This document shows positions 42,301 to 49,176 of a stretch of DNA of 64,000 nt, piece by piece; position 1 is the first letter of the stretch; each line of letters starts with the position of its first letter. The stretch comes from S5-327 sp965116015 (lineage in GTDB: Bacteria > Chloroflexota > Dehalococcoidia > Lucifugimonadales > Australimonadaceae). Both the position numbers and the translations under genes were made by a program. The notes beneath the pieces were generated by a model. It saw nothing but the letters and a program-made list of their open reading frames with translations. It made no database searches and was not told the DNA's origin. The stretch lies in contig OZ220477.1 of the NCBI GenBank assembly GCA_965116015.1, positions 558,001 through 622,000 on the forward strand, written 5' to 3'.

Positions 42301-42809
42301 GACAGACCTGCGAATGTCAGATTGCTGCTGCCCAAGTAACCCGTGATGGGGTTGTTGAGATCGTCTCTAAACAGTAGATAGAGCTTGGCGTGCAAGGTGT
42401 GCCGCAGGAACAGCTTGACGATAACCCGCTTGGCCTTGAGCTGTTCAATCAGGCGATGAAGCGACGCTTCATCGGCGTTAGTAGGAATCCCCAAAATCAA
42501 CTGCTGTCGCATCTGCTCGGCCAGCTGTACCCGCAGTCGGTGCGCAGTGGCGTTGTCCATGTTAGGCGATCCGCCACGCAACGCCAGCGCGTCCCTGAGT
42601 TCTTCATTGGGGAGTCGTTGCATCCCGATCAGGAGACGGCAAGGTCCGTCTTGGGGTTTCCAAGCATCCACATAGGGGGCAAGGCTCCCCCACCCCCGCA
42701 GGTTGAAGTAGCCAACGCAGAAGTCCGCCCGTTTGGAGGTTGCAAGAGTCTCTTGCAGTGCTGGGGACAGTTGAGTGCCTGGGTCGAGGTTGTCGAAAAT
42801 CCTGGGCAT
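39384..42809 (-). CDS. PLD-nuclease domain fused to SNF2-type helicase
   Basis: A 1,141-residue protein from ATG 42809 behind CAGGAGA. The N-terminal 200 residues are a phospholipase-D-type nuclease half-site: H140-x-K142 in HTLHAKLYLLF followed by YLGSSNLTFAG. The SNF2 motor follows: motif I GDVVGLGKT (280-288), motif II DESH (353-356), LLSATPYN (motif III), and, after about residue 740, the second RecA domain with FSQFADTVRYLE, VATDMLSEGQNLQ and LIQRVGRVDRIGQ (motif VI). It probably translocates on DNA and cuts it. It is paired with the overlapping methyltransferase gene. No BREX (pglZ, brxC) or DISARM (drmA, drmB) genes accompany it. Confidence 0.88.
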   Translation of the reverse strand: MPRIFDNLDPGTQLSPALQETLATSKRADFCVGYFNLRGWGSLAPYVDAWKPQDGPCRLLIGMQRLPNEELRDALALRGGSPNMDNATAHRLRVQLAEQMRQQLILGIPTNADEASLHRLIEQLKAKRVIVKLFLRHTLHAKLYLLFRDDLNNPITGYLGSSNLTFAGLSQQGELNIDVLDHDAASKLQQWFEDRWNDRFCVDVTDELVQIIEESWARPDVVPPYHVYLKMAYHLSNEARVGIEEFKVPSIFGNRLFEFQTAAVKIAAHHLNRRNGVLIGDVVGLGKTLIATAVARIFEDDWGTQTLIICPKNLVRMWEEYRDEYGLRARVLSVSRVINELPNLRRYHQVIIDESHNLRNRDGKRYRAIREYINENESRCILLSATPYNKTYHDLSSQLRLFISDEQDLGIRPEQMLRNVGEAEFRRRSQASPRSLAAFEQSEYPDDWRDLMRLYMVRRTRSFVQDHYAETDPATGRKFLTFEDGNRSYFPVRVPKTVGFAVRDGDGNDQYARMYAPETVGVIERLRLPRYGLGNYVLDNPPTPPTATEDRQIQNLARAGKRLIGFCRTNLFKRLESSGAAFVQSVERHAIRNCIFLHAIRNELPLPIGIQDAEMLDSRFTDEDVDAAQGALADPDDDPDQNTGSSAFGAAAPHYWTTESFEQRAARVYEEYATRFQHRFTWMRCDLFRPELETELQSDADELIVLLQSNGMWAPAQDAKLNTLHELITQSYPDRKIIVFSQFADTVRYLENELRGRGVSRLAGVTGDSPDPTAVAWRFSPINNNKRESISPDQELRVLVATDMLSEGQNLQDCAIVVNYDLPWAIVRLIQRVGRVDRIGQTAEEIICHSFMPSDGVERIINLRSRVRNRLRENAEVVGTDEVFFEDDPDDQPIINLYNERVGVLDGEDDGEVDLTSHAYQIWKNATSLDPKLECAVIALPDMVFSSRQHNGDARRPEGVLVYLRTTDNNDALAYIGRDGQSITESPIEILTAAQCRPDTPAHHRHEKHHELVTIGARHIAQQTQDIGGQLGRPSSARYRAYNRLKEYAESIKGLLFDSDGLRQSIDDIYHYPLRQTAVDILNRQMRSGIDDAGLANLVIRMRDENSLCIVELDDREAQESRIICSVGLFDHVNEELPNER

Positions 42810-42912
42810 GCGGTCTCCTGTAGAGATAGGTGCCTCAACCTAGCGATTTCCGCTTGCATGGCTTCAAGGCTCCCCGTCGCGTCCCGATGGCAAGCTTGCA
42901 GCGCAAGCCGAG

Positions 42913-43047
42913 CTAGCAGTCTTCAGGCTGAGGCTTCCGCGTCTTCAGAACAAAGTCGATGACTCGCTGCGGCGGCGCAGGGATTGGCTTTGGCGGACCT
43001 TTGGGCGGACGGCCCACGGCCCCCTTTGCTTTCTTGGATTTGGACAT
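42913..43047 (-). CDS. Small AT-hook-like protein encoded in the transposon
   Basis: A 44-residue protein from ATG 43047 with GAGGT well placed upstream. It begins with a basic stretch and contains AVGRPPKGPPKP, close to the AT-hook core (GRP flanked by basic residues), then a short helix (QRVIDFVLK). Lying between transposase and cargo, it could bind the AT-rich terminal repeats or regulate transposition. Short length limits confidence. Confidence 0.45.
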   Translation of the reverse strand: MSKSKKAKGAVGRPPKGPPKPIPAPPQRVIDFVLKTRKPQPEDC

Positions 43048-43141
43048 GAGTGCACCTCTATCGCCTGAGTTCGCTATGAACGATGGCTGCCAACGATCCA
43101 TCATCTGAGTTGATTTTGACCTACCGCCGCTCTGCATACGT

Positions 43142-44077
43142 TCACTGGGCTATAAGCGTCTGGTAAGGAAGCCGCTTGCCCGCGAGCCTGTGAGCAAGTA
43201 GGCTCATCTGAGTGATTGTGTCGAAAGGACGTTCATTGTGTCTGCCAGCGAACTCGGTAACATAGCGACCGAGGTGCTTCCCACTCATCCAGTGGTACGT
43301 CCCGATGTATCCGCGCTTGAGCATAGACCAGAACGACTCTATCCCGTTCGTATGCGCCTTCCCCCGGACATACTCGCTGACGGAGTGCTGGACAGTCTCA
43401 TGCTCGCGGTTGATGCCCGTGTAGGACGGATGCTCGTCAGTGATGACAACGGCATCCTCGTTCGTGTTCTCTGTAACGAATCGTTGAAGTGTGGGTTTAT
43501 CCGTGCTTGGGATCGCTGCCGCGCGGACGCTATTCGTCTCTCTATCTCTTAGCCCAGCAACTACCGCCTTGCCCGCGACTCCCCGACCGGCATTCAGCCG
43601 CCTGCGCGAGTGCTTGTTCTTCTCTTTGCCGCCTATGTACGCCTCATCAGCCTCAACCGGACCGGCGAACGGTGCTTCCTCGGATTCCCACGCCTTGCGG
43701 ATGCGATGGGCTAAGTGCCAGGCAGTTTTCTGTGTAACGCCAAGGTCGCGGTGTAGTTTCATCGAGGACACGCCCTTGAGGTTCGTCGTCAACAGGTAAA
43801 GCGCAATCCCCCACGTCTTTAGCGGAAGCTTGGAGTTGTGCATGAGCGTATAGGTCTTCACCGAGAAATCCATCAAGCATGCACTGCAACGGAACGGCTG
43901 CGGCTTGCGGTTCGTCCGATGCTGGATGTCCTTGCTCCCACAGCGCGGGCACTCTATCCCGTTCGGCCAGCGCTGGTCAACGAACCACTGCTCAGTGGCT
44001 GCTGCATCTGCGAACATCTCTATAGCTCGAACTAGGGAAATGCCCTTCCTGTATGCCTTGCCCGGAGCCTTCGCCAT
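43142..44077 (-). CDS. IS1595-family (ISXO2-like) transposase
   Basis: A 311-residue protein. The N-terminal zinc ribbon reads CPRCGSKDIQ...FRCSACLMDF (C-x2-C...C-x2-C). The DDE-type catalytic domain has EADEAYIGGKEKNKH (first Asp), VVITDEHPSY (second Asp) and HTNGIESFWSMLKRGYIG (Asn/Glu region with the family's ES-x-W-x-LKRG signature). The length and domain order are normal, and the frame is intact. It lies just inside the right terminal repeat and reads inward, with the cargo genes downstream on the same strand. Confidence 0.93.
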   Translation of the reverse strand: MAKAPGKAYRKGISLVRAIEMFADAAATEQWFVDQRWPNGIECPRCGSKDIQHRTNRKPQPFRCSACLMDFSVKTYTLMHNSKLPLKTWGIALYLLTTNLKGVSSMKLHRDLGVTQKTAWHLAHRIRKAWESEEAPFAGPVEADEAYIGGKEKNKHSRRRLNAGRGVAGKAVVAGLRDRETNSVRAAAIPSTDKPTLQRFVTENTNEDAVVITDEHPSYTGINREHETVQHSVSEYVRGKAHTNGIESFWSMLKRGYIGTYHWMSGKHLGRYVTEFAGRHNERPFDTITQMSLLAHRLAGKRLPYQTLIAQ

Positions 44078-44143
44078 GTGAATCCCTCAGTGATTTGTTG
44101 AAGGTAGTTTACCCTGAAAGCCAACGATTTGTCAAGCCCCACG

Positions 44144-44166
44144 GGGTAAACTGATATATAATTCCC
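44144..44166 (-). repeat. Right terminal inverted repeat (23 bp)
   Basis: Exact reverse complement of 35935-35957. A partial extra copy (AGTTTACCC, in left-end orientation) lies inside at 44106-44114 and could be a secondary transposase site. Confidence 0.92.
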
Positions 44167-44174
44167 GTCGGTTT
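44167..44174 (+). repeat. Right target-site duplication of the transposon (GTCGGTTT)
   Basis: Exact copy of 35927-35934, directly after the right terminal repeat. Confidence 0.88.
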
Positions 44175-44348
44175 CCTGGCTTGCGGGAACGCGGAGAGAG
44201 CGCGGAGCGGTGGAGAAGGGCTGGATAACGCAACCCCGCCTTGCGGCTTGCGCGTGGGCGGGCTGGGGCGAGAGCGCGCCGGGTTACGGCGTCGGGTTTA
44301 GGCGGCGCCGATGCTGCGGGATGTCGGGGCGCGGGTGGGGCGACGGGG

Positions 44349-45146
44349 CTAGGGTTTTTGGATGGGCGGGGCGGCGTTGGGGTCGTTTGTTACTACGCGG
44401 GTGTAGTATTGCCAGACTCCGCCTACGCGAGGGGTGGCTCCGGCAAGGGGACGCTGGAAGTGAGGGAGCTGGGGGAGGGGGGTGCGGCCGGACATTTCGT
44501 CGACGAGTTCGTCTTCGAGGTAGGGGTGGTCGTGGCCTGCGGCGGAGTAGGCCCAGTAGTTCATTTTGGCTTGCTCTTCGAGGTGCATCATTGTCATGAC
44601 GGCGTCTTCGAGGGAGCTTCCGGCGGTGGTGGCTCCGTGGCCCCGGAGGAGGATGGCTTTGGAGTCGCCGAGGAGGGTTGCGACTTCGAGGCCTTCTTCG
44701 TCGGTTTGGACGGTTTTGACGTGGTTCCACATGGGGAGTTCTTTCTGGACGAGCTGGGCGCCTTCTTGGTTCATTGGTCGGAGGCGTTTGAGGAGGGTTG
44801 TGGCGAGGATGGTGTAGTGGGGGTGGACGTGGACGACGGAGTTGACGTCGGGTCGGAGTTTCATTATGGAGGAGTGCATTTTGACTTCGAAGGGTTGGGA
44901 GGAGCCGAGCGGGCCGTCGACTTTGTAGCCTTCGAGGTCGACGACGATCATATCTTCGGGGCGCATGGCGTAGAGGGCGTCGACGGTGTAGCCGCGTCCT
45001 TTGACGACGAATTTGTCGGGGTCGTTGGGGAGGCGGAGGCTTGCGTGTCCGAGGGATGCGCGGAATCCGGTGGCGAGTCCGACTTCGGCGAGGACGCGGT
45101 TGGCGACGGCGACTTCGTATTTGATCTCGTCCCATTCTCTCGGCAT
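44349..45146 (-). CDS. Class II aldolase/adducin-family protein
   Basis: A 265-residue protein from ATG 45146, preceded by GGAGG; longer in-frame starts are low-complexity. It has GHASLRLPNDPDKFVVKGRG, DLEGYKVDGPLGSSQPFEVK, the metal-binding pair in NSVVHVHPHYT and the third His in LLRGHGATTAG. This is the zinc site of fuculose-phosphate-aldolase-type enzymes, which cleave sugar phosphates or decarboxylate related hydroxy acids. The C-terminal extension (VGGVWQYYTRVVTND) is common in environmental homologues linked to aromatic catabolism. Substrate unknown. Confidence 0.85.
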   Translation of the reverse strand: MPREWDEIKYEVAVANRVLAEVGLATGFRASLGHASLRLPNDPDKFVVKGRGYTVDALYAMRPEDMIVVDLEGYKVDGPLGSSQPFEVKMHSSIMKLRPDVNSVVHVHPHYTILATTLLKRLRPMNQEGAQLVQKELPMWNHVKTVQTDEEGLEVATLLGDSKAILLRGHGATTAGSSLEDAVMTMMHLEEQAKMNYWAYSAAGHDHPYLEDELVDEMSGRTPLPQLPHFQRPLAGATPRVGGVWQYYTRVVTNDPNAAPPIQKP

Positions 45147-45537
45147 TGGCTGGGTCCTCCGTTGCTGGTGTGAGGGGACTGTACTAGATAACGCGCGAGA
45201 GGGGTAGGGGCGCTGCGGGGAGGGGCTGGGGGTTCCGGCTGTCGCACGGAACGATAAGTTACGTGGTAGCGGGAGGTCGGGTTCGTGGGCGCGCGGGAGC
45301 GGGCACGACGCTCGCGCTGCAGGCGACAGGACAGACGTCGGTTTCGTGGGCGCGCAGGAGGGGGTCGGGTTGGGGAGCGCGGTAGCGGGGGAGGTCGGGT
45401 TCTGGGCGCACGGAAGTGGGCTGGGAAAGCGGCGCGTGGGAAGGCGCAAGCCGATGGTCGGGCTGGGGACGCACGGAAACGGAGACGATGGGCCAAGGGC
45501 GCACGGGAGCGGGCAGGCCGGGGAGCGGGAGGGGCGC
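45147..45537 (-). other. Intergenic region with degenerate repeats
   Basis: No gene is supported. Variants of GGGCGCACGGGAGCGGGC occur near 45289, 45349, 45407, 45466 and 45507, mixed with G-rich filler. The left end must contain the promoter of the class II aldolase gene. Confidence 0.45.
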
Positions 45538-46320
45538 TCAGGGTTTGCGGGCGGTGATTTTGACGCTGAAGACGGCTTCTTCGGCGGGGTAGCGCGTCTC
45601 TTGCGAGGTCTCGACGGCGAGGAATCCGGCGCGGGCGAGACGGGCGAGGTATACGTCTTTCGGTTCGGCGCCGGCGGAGCACTCAGCCCAGGCCTGGAGG
45701 TCGGAGGGGTCGGGGGCGCCGCCTGGCTCGCGCATCATGTCGGCGAGGCGCATTCGACCGCCGGGGGCGAGGACGCGGAACGCTTCGCGGAATACGGCGT
45801 CTTTGTCGGGGGAGAGGCATACGACGCAGTTCGAGATGATGACGTCGACGGAGGCGTCGGGTAGGGGGATGCGCTCCATCTCGCCCTGGATGAATTCGAC
45901 GTTGGTCAGGCCGAGTTTGGCGAGGTTGTTGCGGGCGAGTTCGAGCATCGAGGGGGTCATATCGAGGCCGGTTACGCGTCCGGTTGGGCCTACTTGGCCG
46001 GCGGCGAGGAAGCAGTCGATGCCGCCGCCGGATCCGAGGTCGAGGACGCGCTCGCCTTCGCGGAGTTCGGCGATTGCGGTGGGGTTGCCGCATCCGAGGG
46101 AGGCGGCGATCGATTCGGGGGGGAGGTCGGCGAGTTCGGCGTCGTTGTAGATGCGCTGGGATTGGTCGGCTGTTTGCGGGGGGCAGCAGGCGGTTTCCTG
46201 GGGCGGGCAGCAGGCGTCGCCGGACGGGTCTTGGGAGGCGGCGAGTTCGATGACTCTGCTTGCGTGTGCGCTGTAGCGTTCGCGCACTGCGGACTTGATG
46301 TGTTCGGGTTGGTTCGTCAT
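45538..46320 (-). CDS. arsM: Arsenite S-adenosylmethionine methyltransferase
   Basis: A 260-residue protein. VLDLGSGGGIDCFLAAG is the SAM-binding motif I. SLGCGNP (about C76) and WAECSAGA hold two of the conserved arsenic-binding cysteines. The family signature NCVxNLSPDK appears here as NCVVCLSPDKDAVF, with an extra Cys. The N-terminal ACCPPQETACCPPQ doublet resembles the Cys-pair region of other ArsM proteins. ArsM converts As(III) to methylated arsenicals for detoxification. No arsR, arsC or arsenite pump gene lies nearby, so regulation is not evident. Length is normal. Confidence 0.88.
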   Translation of the reverse strand: MTNQPEHIKSAVRERYSAHASRVIELAASQDPSGDACCPPQETACCPPQTADQSQRIYNDAELADLPPESIAASLGCGNPTAIAELREGERVLDLGSGGGIDCFLAAGQVGPTGRVTGLDMTPSMLELARNNLAKLGLTNVEFIQGEMERIPLPDASVDVIISNCVVCLSPDKDAVFREAFRVLAPGGRMRLADMMREPGGAPDPSDLQAWAECSAGAEPKDVYLARLARAGFLAVETSQETRYPAEEAVFSVKITARKP

Positions 46321-46649
46321 TGGTCTGCCTCGCGCGCAGGGTTCGGGCGGGCGCGTAATGGGGTTAGGCGAATGTTATCACCAGTAGGTCTGCGCAGGGG
46401 GGAAGAGCTGTGTGAGCGGGCGGGGGATTCGTGGCGCGGCGAACACGGCGCAAGGCCAGGGGTGTCGCGGGGAGAGGCGAGGGTCTCGCAGCGTGGCGAC
46501 ACGCGGCTGGGGCGCGTGTCGGGAGGATGGGGGCGCAAAGCCTTGCGCGGAGCAGGCGCGCGCTGGGGTTGGGGCGAGGAGTGCAAGCGAACGCGTCGTC
46601 GAGGCACGAGGGGGGCGCGCGCCGGGGGTTGGGGTGTAGTCTTGGCGGT
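46321..46649 (+). other. Divergent intergenic region between arsM and the methyltransferase-like gene
   Basis: G-rich sequence with no supported gene. It must carry promoters for both directions. The only motif of note is TAGTCT at 46637-46642, 7 bases before the rightward ATG. Confidence 0.4.
46637..46642 (+). promoter_or_regulatory. Candidate -10 box (TAGTCT), leaderless start
   Basis: The hexamer ends 7 bases before the ATG at 46650 and no ribosome site intervenes, the same geometry as at ruvB. The match to consensus is modest. Confidence 0.25.
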
Positions 46650-47573
46650 ATGACGTATGAGGCGCTGGTTTCGTCGCTTGCCTCCGGGGGGCATGCGACG
46701 CTCGACGGGGCCATCGGGACGGAGCTGCACCGGCGAGGGGCAAGCCTCGATGCGTGGGCTGCGCTCGCGACGGCGGAGCGTCCGGATCTTGTGCTGGCTG
46801 TGCATGGGGACTATATCGCCGCCGGCGCCGATGTTGTGAGCGCGAACACGTTCGGTTGCTCGGAGCCGAGGCTGGCGGCGTTCGGTCTGGGGTCGCGGAT
46901 GGGGGAGCTGAACCGGGCCGCGGTTGGGCTCGCCCGCGCGGCGCGGGATCGGGCCGGCGGTTCCGCGCTCGTTGCGGGATGCGTTACGACGGTGAGCCAT
47001 CGCGGGCCGGACGGCTCGGCGCTGGCGTCTCCGGAGGAGGAGTGGGCGCTTGCGGGGCAGGCGGAGGCGCTCGCCGACGCCGGGGCGGATCTGATCATCG
47101 TCGAGATGTTGTCTGCGGCGGCGCACGCGAATGTGCAGTTGGCCGCAGCGGCGACGGCTGGTCTGCCGGTGTGGGCGGGGTTCTCGTGCGCGGCAGGGGG
47201 AGGTTCGGCGGGCGGCGCGCGGTTACTGGGGGAGCCGGAGGAGGCGTTTCGGGATTCGCTGTTGCGGATCGACTTGTCGGCGGTTGATGTCGCGCTTGTG
47301 ATGCACACGTCGCTGGATGTGGTTGGGGGTGCGCTGGCGGAGCAGGGAACCGTGTGGCGAGGCCCGGCGGGGGCGTATCCTCACAGCGGGCGCTGGCGCC
47401 GGCCCGATTGGGAGTTCGACGCGGGGTTCACGCCGGAGGCTCTGGCGTCGCGGGCGGCGGGGTGGCTTGCCGACGGCTGCGAGGTTGTGGGCGGTTGCTG
47501 CGGGTCGACTCCGGAGCACGTCAGGGCGCTGAGGAGAGCGGTGGACGCGGCGAACGCCGCAGGGCGGGCATAA
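46650..47573 (+). CDS. Homocysteine S-methyltransferase-family protein
   Basis: A 307-residue barrel protein. It has TLDGAIGTELHRRGASLD, DIVSANTFG-like VVSANTFGCSE, LNRAAVGLARAA, LIIVEMLSAAA and the C-terminal VVGGCCGSTPEHV that supplies two zinc-binding Cys. The third zinc Cys normally sits in a (V/I)NC motif; here the aligned segment reads ALVMHTSLDVV, with His in place of Cys. The family transfers methyl groups to homocysteine or other thiols. Upstream in-frame codons to 46431 are low-complexity, so the ATG at 46650 is preferred. The gene's last 105 bases are repeated in non-coding form downstream. Confidence 0.8.
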   Translation: MTYEALVSSLASGGHATLDGAIGTELHRRGASLDAWAALATAERPDLVLAVHGDYIAAGADVVSANTFGCSEPRLAAFGLGSRMGELNRAAVGLARAARDRAGGSALVAGCVTTVSHRGPDGSALASPEEEWALAGQAEALADAGADLIIVEMLSAAAHANVQLAAAATAGLPVWAGFSCAAGGGSAGGARLLGEPEEAFRDSLLRIDLSAVDVALVMHTSLDVVGGALAEQGTVWRGPAGAYPHSGRWRRPDWEFDAGFTPEALASRAAGWLADGCEVVGGCCGSTPEHVRALRRAVDAANAAGRA

Positions 47574-47696
47574 TGCAGAGGTTGGCGGTTATCGAACGGC
47601 TGCGGGGTTGTGGACGGGCTGCTGCGGGTTGGCTACGGGGCGCGTCAGGGCGCTGAGGGAGCGGTGGACGCGGCGAACGCCGCGGAGAGGGCATGA
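47470..47696 (+). repeat. Tandem repeat of the methyltransferase gene 3' end, about 105 bp x 2
   Basis: 47470-47574 (the end of the gene) and 47593-47696 (non-coding) share GACGCGGCGAACGCCGC, CGTCAGGGCGCTGAGG, GGTTGTGG and the GGCATAAT/GGCATGAT ends. The second copy has lost the frame. Confidence 0.78.
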
Positions 47697-47751
47697 TCTT
47701 CGGGATGAGTGGGCTGGCGGGTTGGAGCTGGCAAGGTTGAAAGGAGGCGCG

Positions 47752-48507
47752 ATGCGGTTGCAGGACAAGGCGATCATCGTTACGGGGGCGGCAGGGGGGC
47801 TTGGGCGTCAGTACGCGATCCGGTTCGCGAGAGAGGGGGCGAGGCTGACGGTGGCCGATGTTCAGGACGCGAGCGAGACGGCGGAGCTGTGCAGGGCGGA
47901 GGGGGCGGATGCGCTTGCGCTGCGCGTCGATGTGTCGTCGGAGGAGGCGATGAACGATATGGCGAGGCGGACGCAGGAGCGGTACGGACGCATCGATGGT
48001 CTGCTGAACAATGCGGGGATGATGCGCGGCTTGGGGGTGAAGTCGATTCTTGACGTTGATATGGAGACGTGGGATCGGGTGTTTGCGGTGAACGCGCGCG
48101 GCACGTTTCTGGGAGTGCGCGCGGTGTATCCGTATATGCGGGAGCAGCGGTCTGGGACGATCGTCAATGTGAGCTCCGGGAGCACGCTGCGCATCGCGCG
48201 GGCTCCGAATGAGCTGAATCCGCACTACGTGGCGTCGAAGATGGCGATCACGGGGATCACGCGGGCGGTGGCGCGGGAGCTTGGGCAGTACAACATCAAT
48301 GTCGTGACGGTTGCGCCGGGGTCGACGACGTCGGACACGGAGGAGCCGCTGGGGGCGGAGGATGCGTATCCGGAGCCTGAGGCGTCGCTTGCGCGTCGGG
48401 GGGTTCCGGAGGATCTGACGGGAGTGATGACGTTTCTGTTCAGCGACGATGCGCGGTTCATTACGGGTCAGATGATCGTGGTTAATGGCGGGCGCGAGGT
48501 GCACTAG
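47752..48507 (+). CDS. Short-chain dehydrogenase/reductase (SDR)
   Basis: A 251-residue classical SDR from ATG 47752 with AAAGGAGG upstream. The cofactor motif is VTGAAGGLGRQYA (T-G-x3-G-x-G). NNAGMM follows, then the catalytic Ser region IVNVSSGS and YVASK (Tyr and Lys). The Asp in VADVQD suggests NAD(H) rather than NADP(H). The C terminus, GQMIVVNGG, is typical. It follows the methyltransferase-like gene on the same strand, separated by its decayed repeat. Substrate unknown; an alcohol or dihydrodiol in a catabolic pathway is plausible. Confidence 0.88.
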   Translation: MRLQDKAIIVTGAAGGLGRQYAIRFAREGARLTVADVQDASETAELCRAEGADALALRVDVSSEEAMNDMARRTQERYGRIDGLLNNAGMMRGLGVKSILDVDMETWDRVFAVNARGTFLGVRAVYPYMREQRSGTIVNVSSGSTLRIARAPNELNPHYVASKMAITGITRAVARELGQYNINVVTVAPGSTTSDTEEPLGAEDAYPEPEASLARRGVPEDLTGVMTFLFSDDARFITGQMIVVNGGREVH

Positions 48508-48650
48508 GGGCGCGTTATGCGCGTTATCAGGTCAGGCGAGGGCAGATGATCGTGGTTAATGGCGAGCGCGAGGCGCTCTAGGGGCGCGTTACGGAGGCAG
48601 GCGAGGGCAGGTGGATGTGATTGATGGCGGGCGCGAGGCGCGTTAGGGTG
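48469..48650 (+). repeat. Tandem repeats of the SDR gene 3' end, three copies
   Basis: Copies start at 48469 (inside the SDR), 48543 and 48609. Shared landmarks are CAGATGATCGTGGTTAATGG, CGGGCGCGAGG, CTAGGGGCGCGTTA and GGCGAGGGCAG. The third copy has drifted so that AATGGCGGG became GATGGCGGG, the possible start codon of the next gene. Confidence 0.8.
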
Positions 48651-49145
48651 GCTGAGCTGTCATGGGAGCGTATGGGTCGGTGCGCGCGTCTGGCGTGGGA
48701 GTACGGCGTGGCGGCGTTCGAGCAGGCTGAGCGGCGGCGTCCGGCGGTGACGACGGGGCATCTGCTGATGGGGGTTCTGAGCGAGCCGGATTGCGCAGGC
48801 GGGCTGGTTCTGCGCCGGTTGGGGGTTGATCTGGCGTTTGCGTCCTCGATTGCGCGGTTCGAGCTGCTGTACGGGCGTCCGGTCGCTGGCGGCGGGGAGG
48901 GGCGGGCTGGCGAGCTGTGGGGCGCTCCGCATACTGCGGAGGCGCTGCGGGCTATGGGGGCGTCGCTGGAGGAGGCGCAGAAGTTCCACTCGGCGTATCC
49001 GATAGGGACAGAGCATATCCTGCTTGGCTTGCTGTCGGCGCCGGAGGGGATAGGCTGCCGTACGCTCGCGTACGCTGGGGTCGACTACGCCTCTGCGCTC
49101 GCGGCGCGCGATGAGCTGTGGGGTCTGCTGGGGCTGACCGAGTGA
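48621..49145 (+). CDS. Standalone Clp N-terminal-domain protein
   Basis: A protein of up to 174 residues. It has two copies of the Clp_N repeat: residues about 20-60 (ARLAWEYGVAAFEQAE, VTTGHLLMGVLSEPD) and about 112-150 (EEAQKFHSAYPIGTEHILLG, LLSAPEGIG). In ClpA/ClpC this domain binds adaptors and substrates, but no AAA+ module follows here. It may be an adaptor or decoy for a Clp ATPase, like other standalone Clp_N proteins. The start is uncertain: ATG 48621 lies inside the third decayed SDR repeat, whereas GTG 48648 lies after it and starts VAELSWERMG, where family-like sequence begins. Confidence 0.7.
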   Translation: MMAGARRVRVAELSWERMGRCARLAWEYGVAAFEQAERRRPAVTTGHLLMGVLSEPDCAGGLVLRRLGVDLAFASSIARFELLYGRPVAGGGEGRAGELWGAPHTAEALRAMGASLEEAQKFHSAYPIGTEHILLGLLSAPEGIGCRTLAYAGVDYASALAARDELWGLLGLTE

Positions 49146-49176
49146 GGGAGTGGGATTAGGGAGAGGGAGGTAGTCG

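Larger units (their letters stand above)
35935..44166 (-). mobile_element. IS1595-family transposon carrying a PLD-helicase/methyltransferase module
   Basis: An 8,232-bp element bounded by perfect 23-bp terminal inverted repeats and flanked by the 8-bp direct repeat GTCGGTTT. It encodes, all on the minus strand and in this order, an intact IS1595-type transposase, a 44-residue AT-hook-like protein, a PLD-SNF2 helicase and a large Eco57I-like methyltransferase. By eye its composition is more balanced than the G-rich surroundings, so it arrived recently. Passenger genes are known for this transposase family. Here the cargo resembles an anti-phage restriction system. Intact ends and a complete transposase suggest it may still be mobile. 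Confidence 0.88.

Noticed and set aside
36023..42809. BREX or DISARM system
   Set aside because: The methyltransferase and helicase recall parts of these systems, but no pglZ, brxC, brxL, drmA or drmB homologue is present, and the PLD module is fused to the helicase rather than separate.
46321..46649. Cobalamin or SAM riboswitch before the homocysteine methyltransferase-like gene
   Set aside because: I could not find the conserved cores of either class, and the promoter appears to be too close to the start codon.
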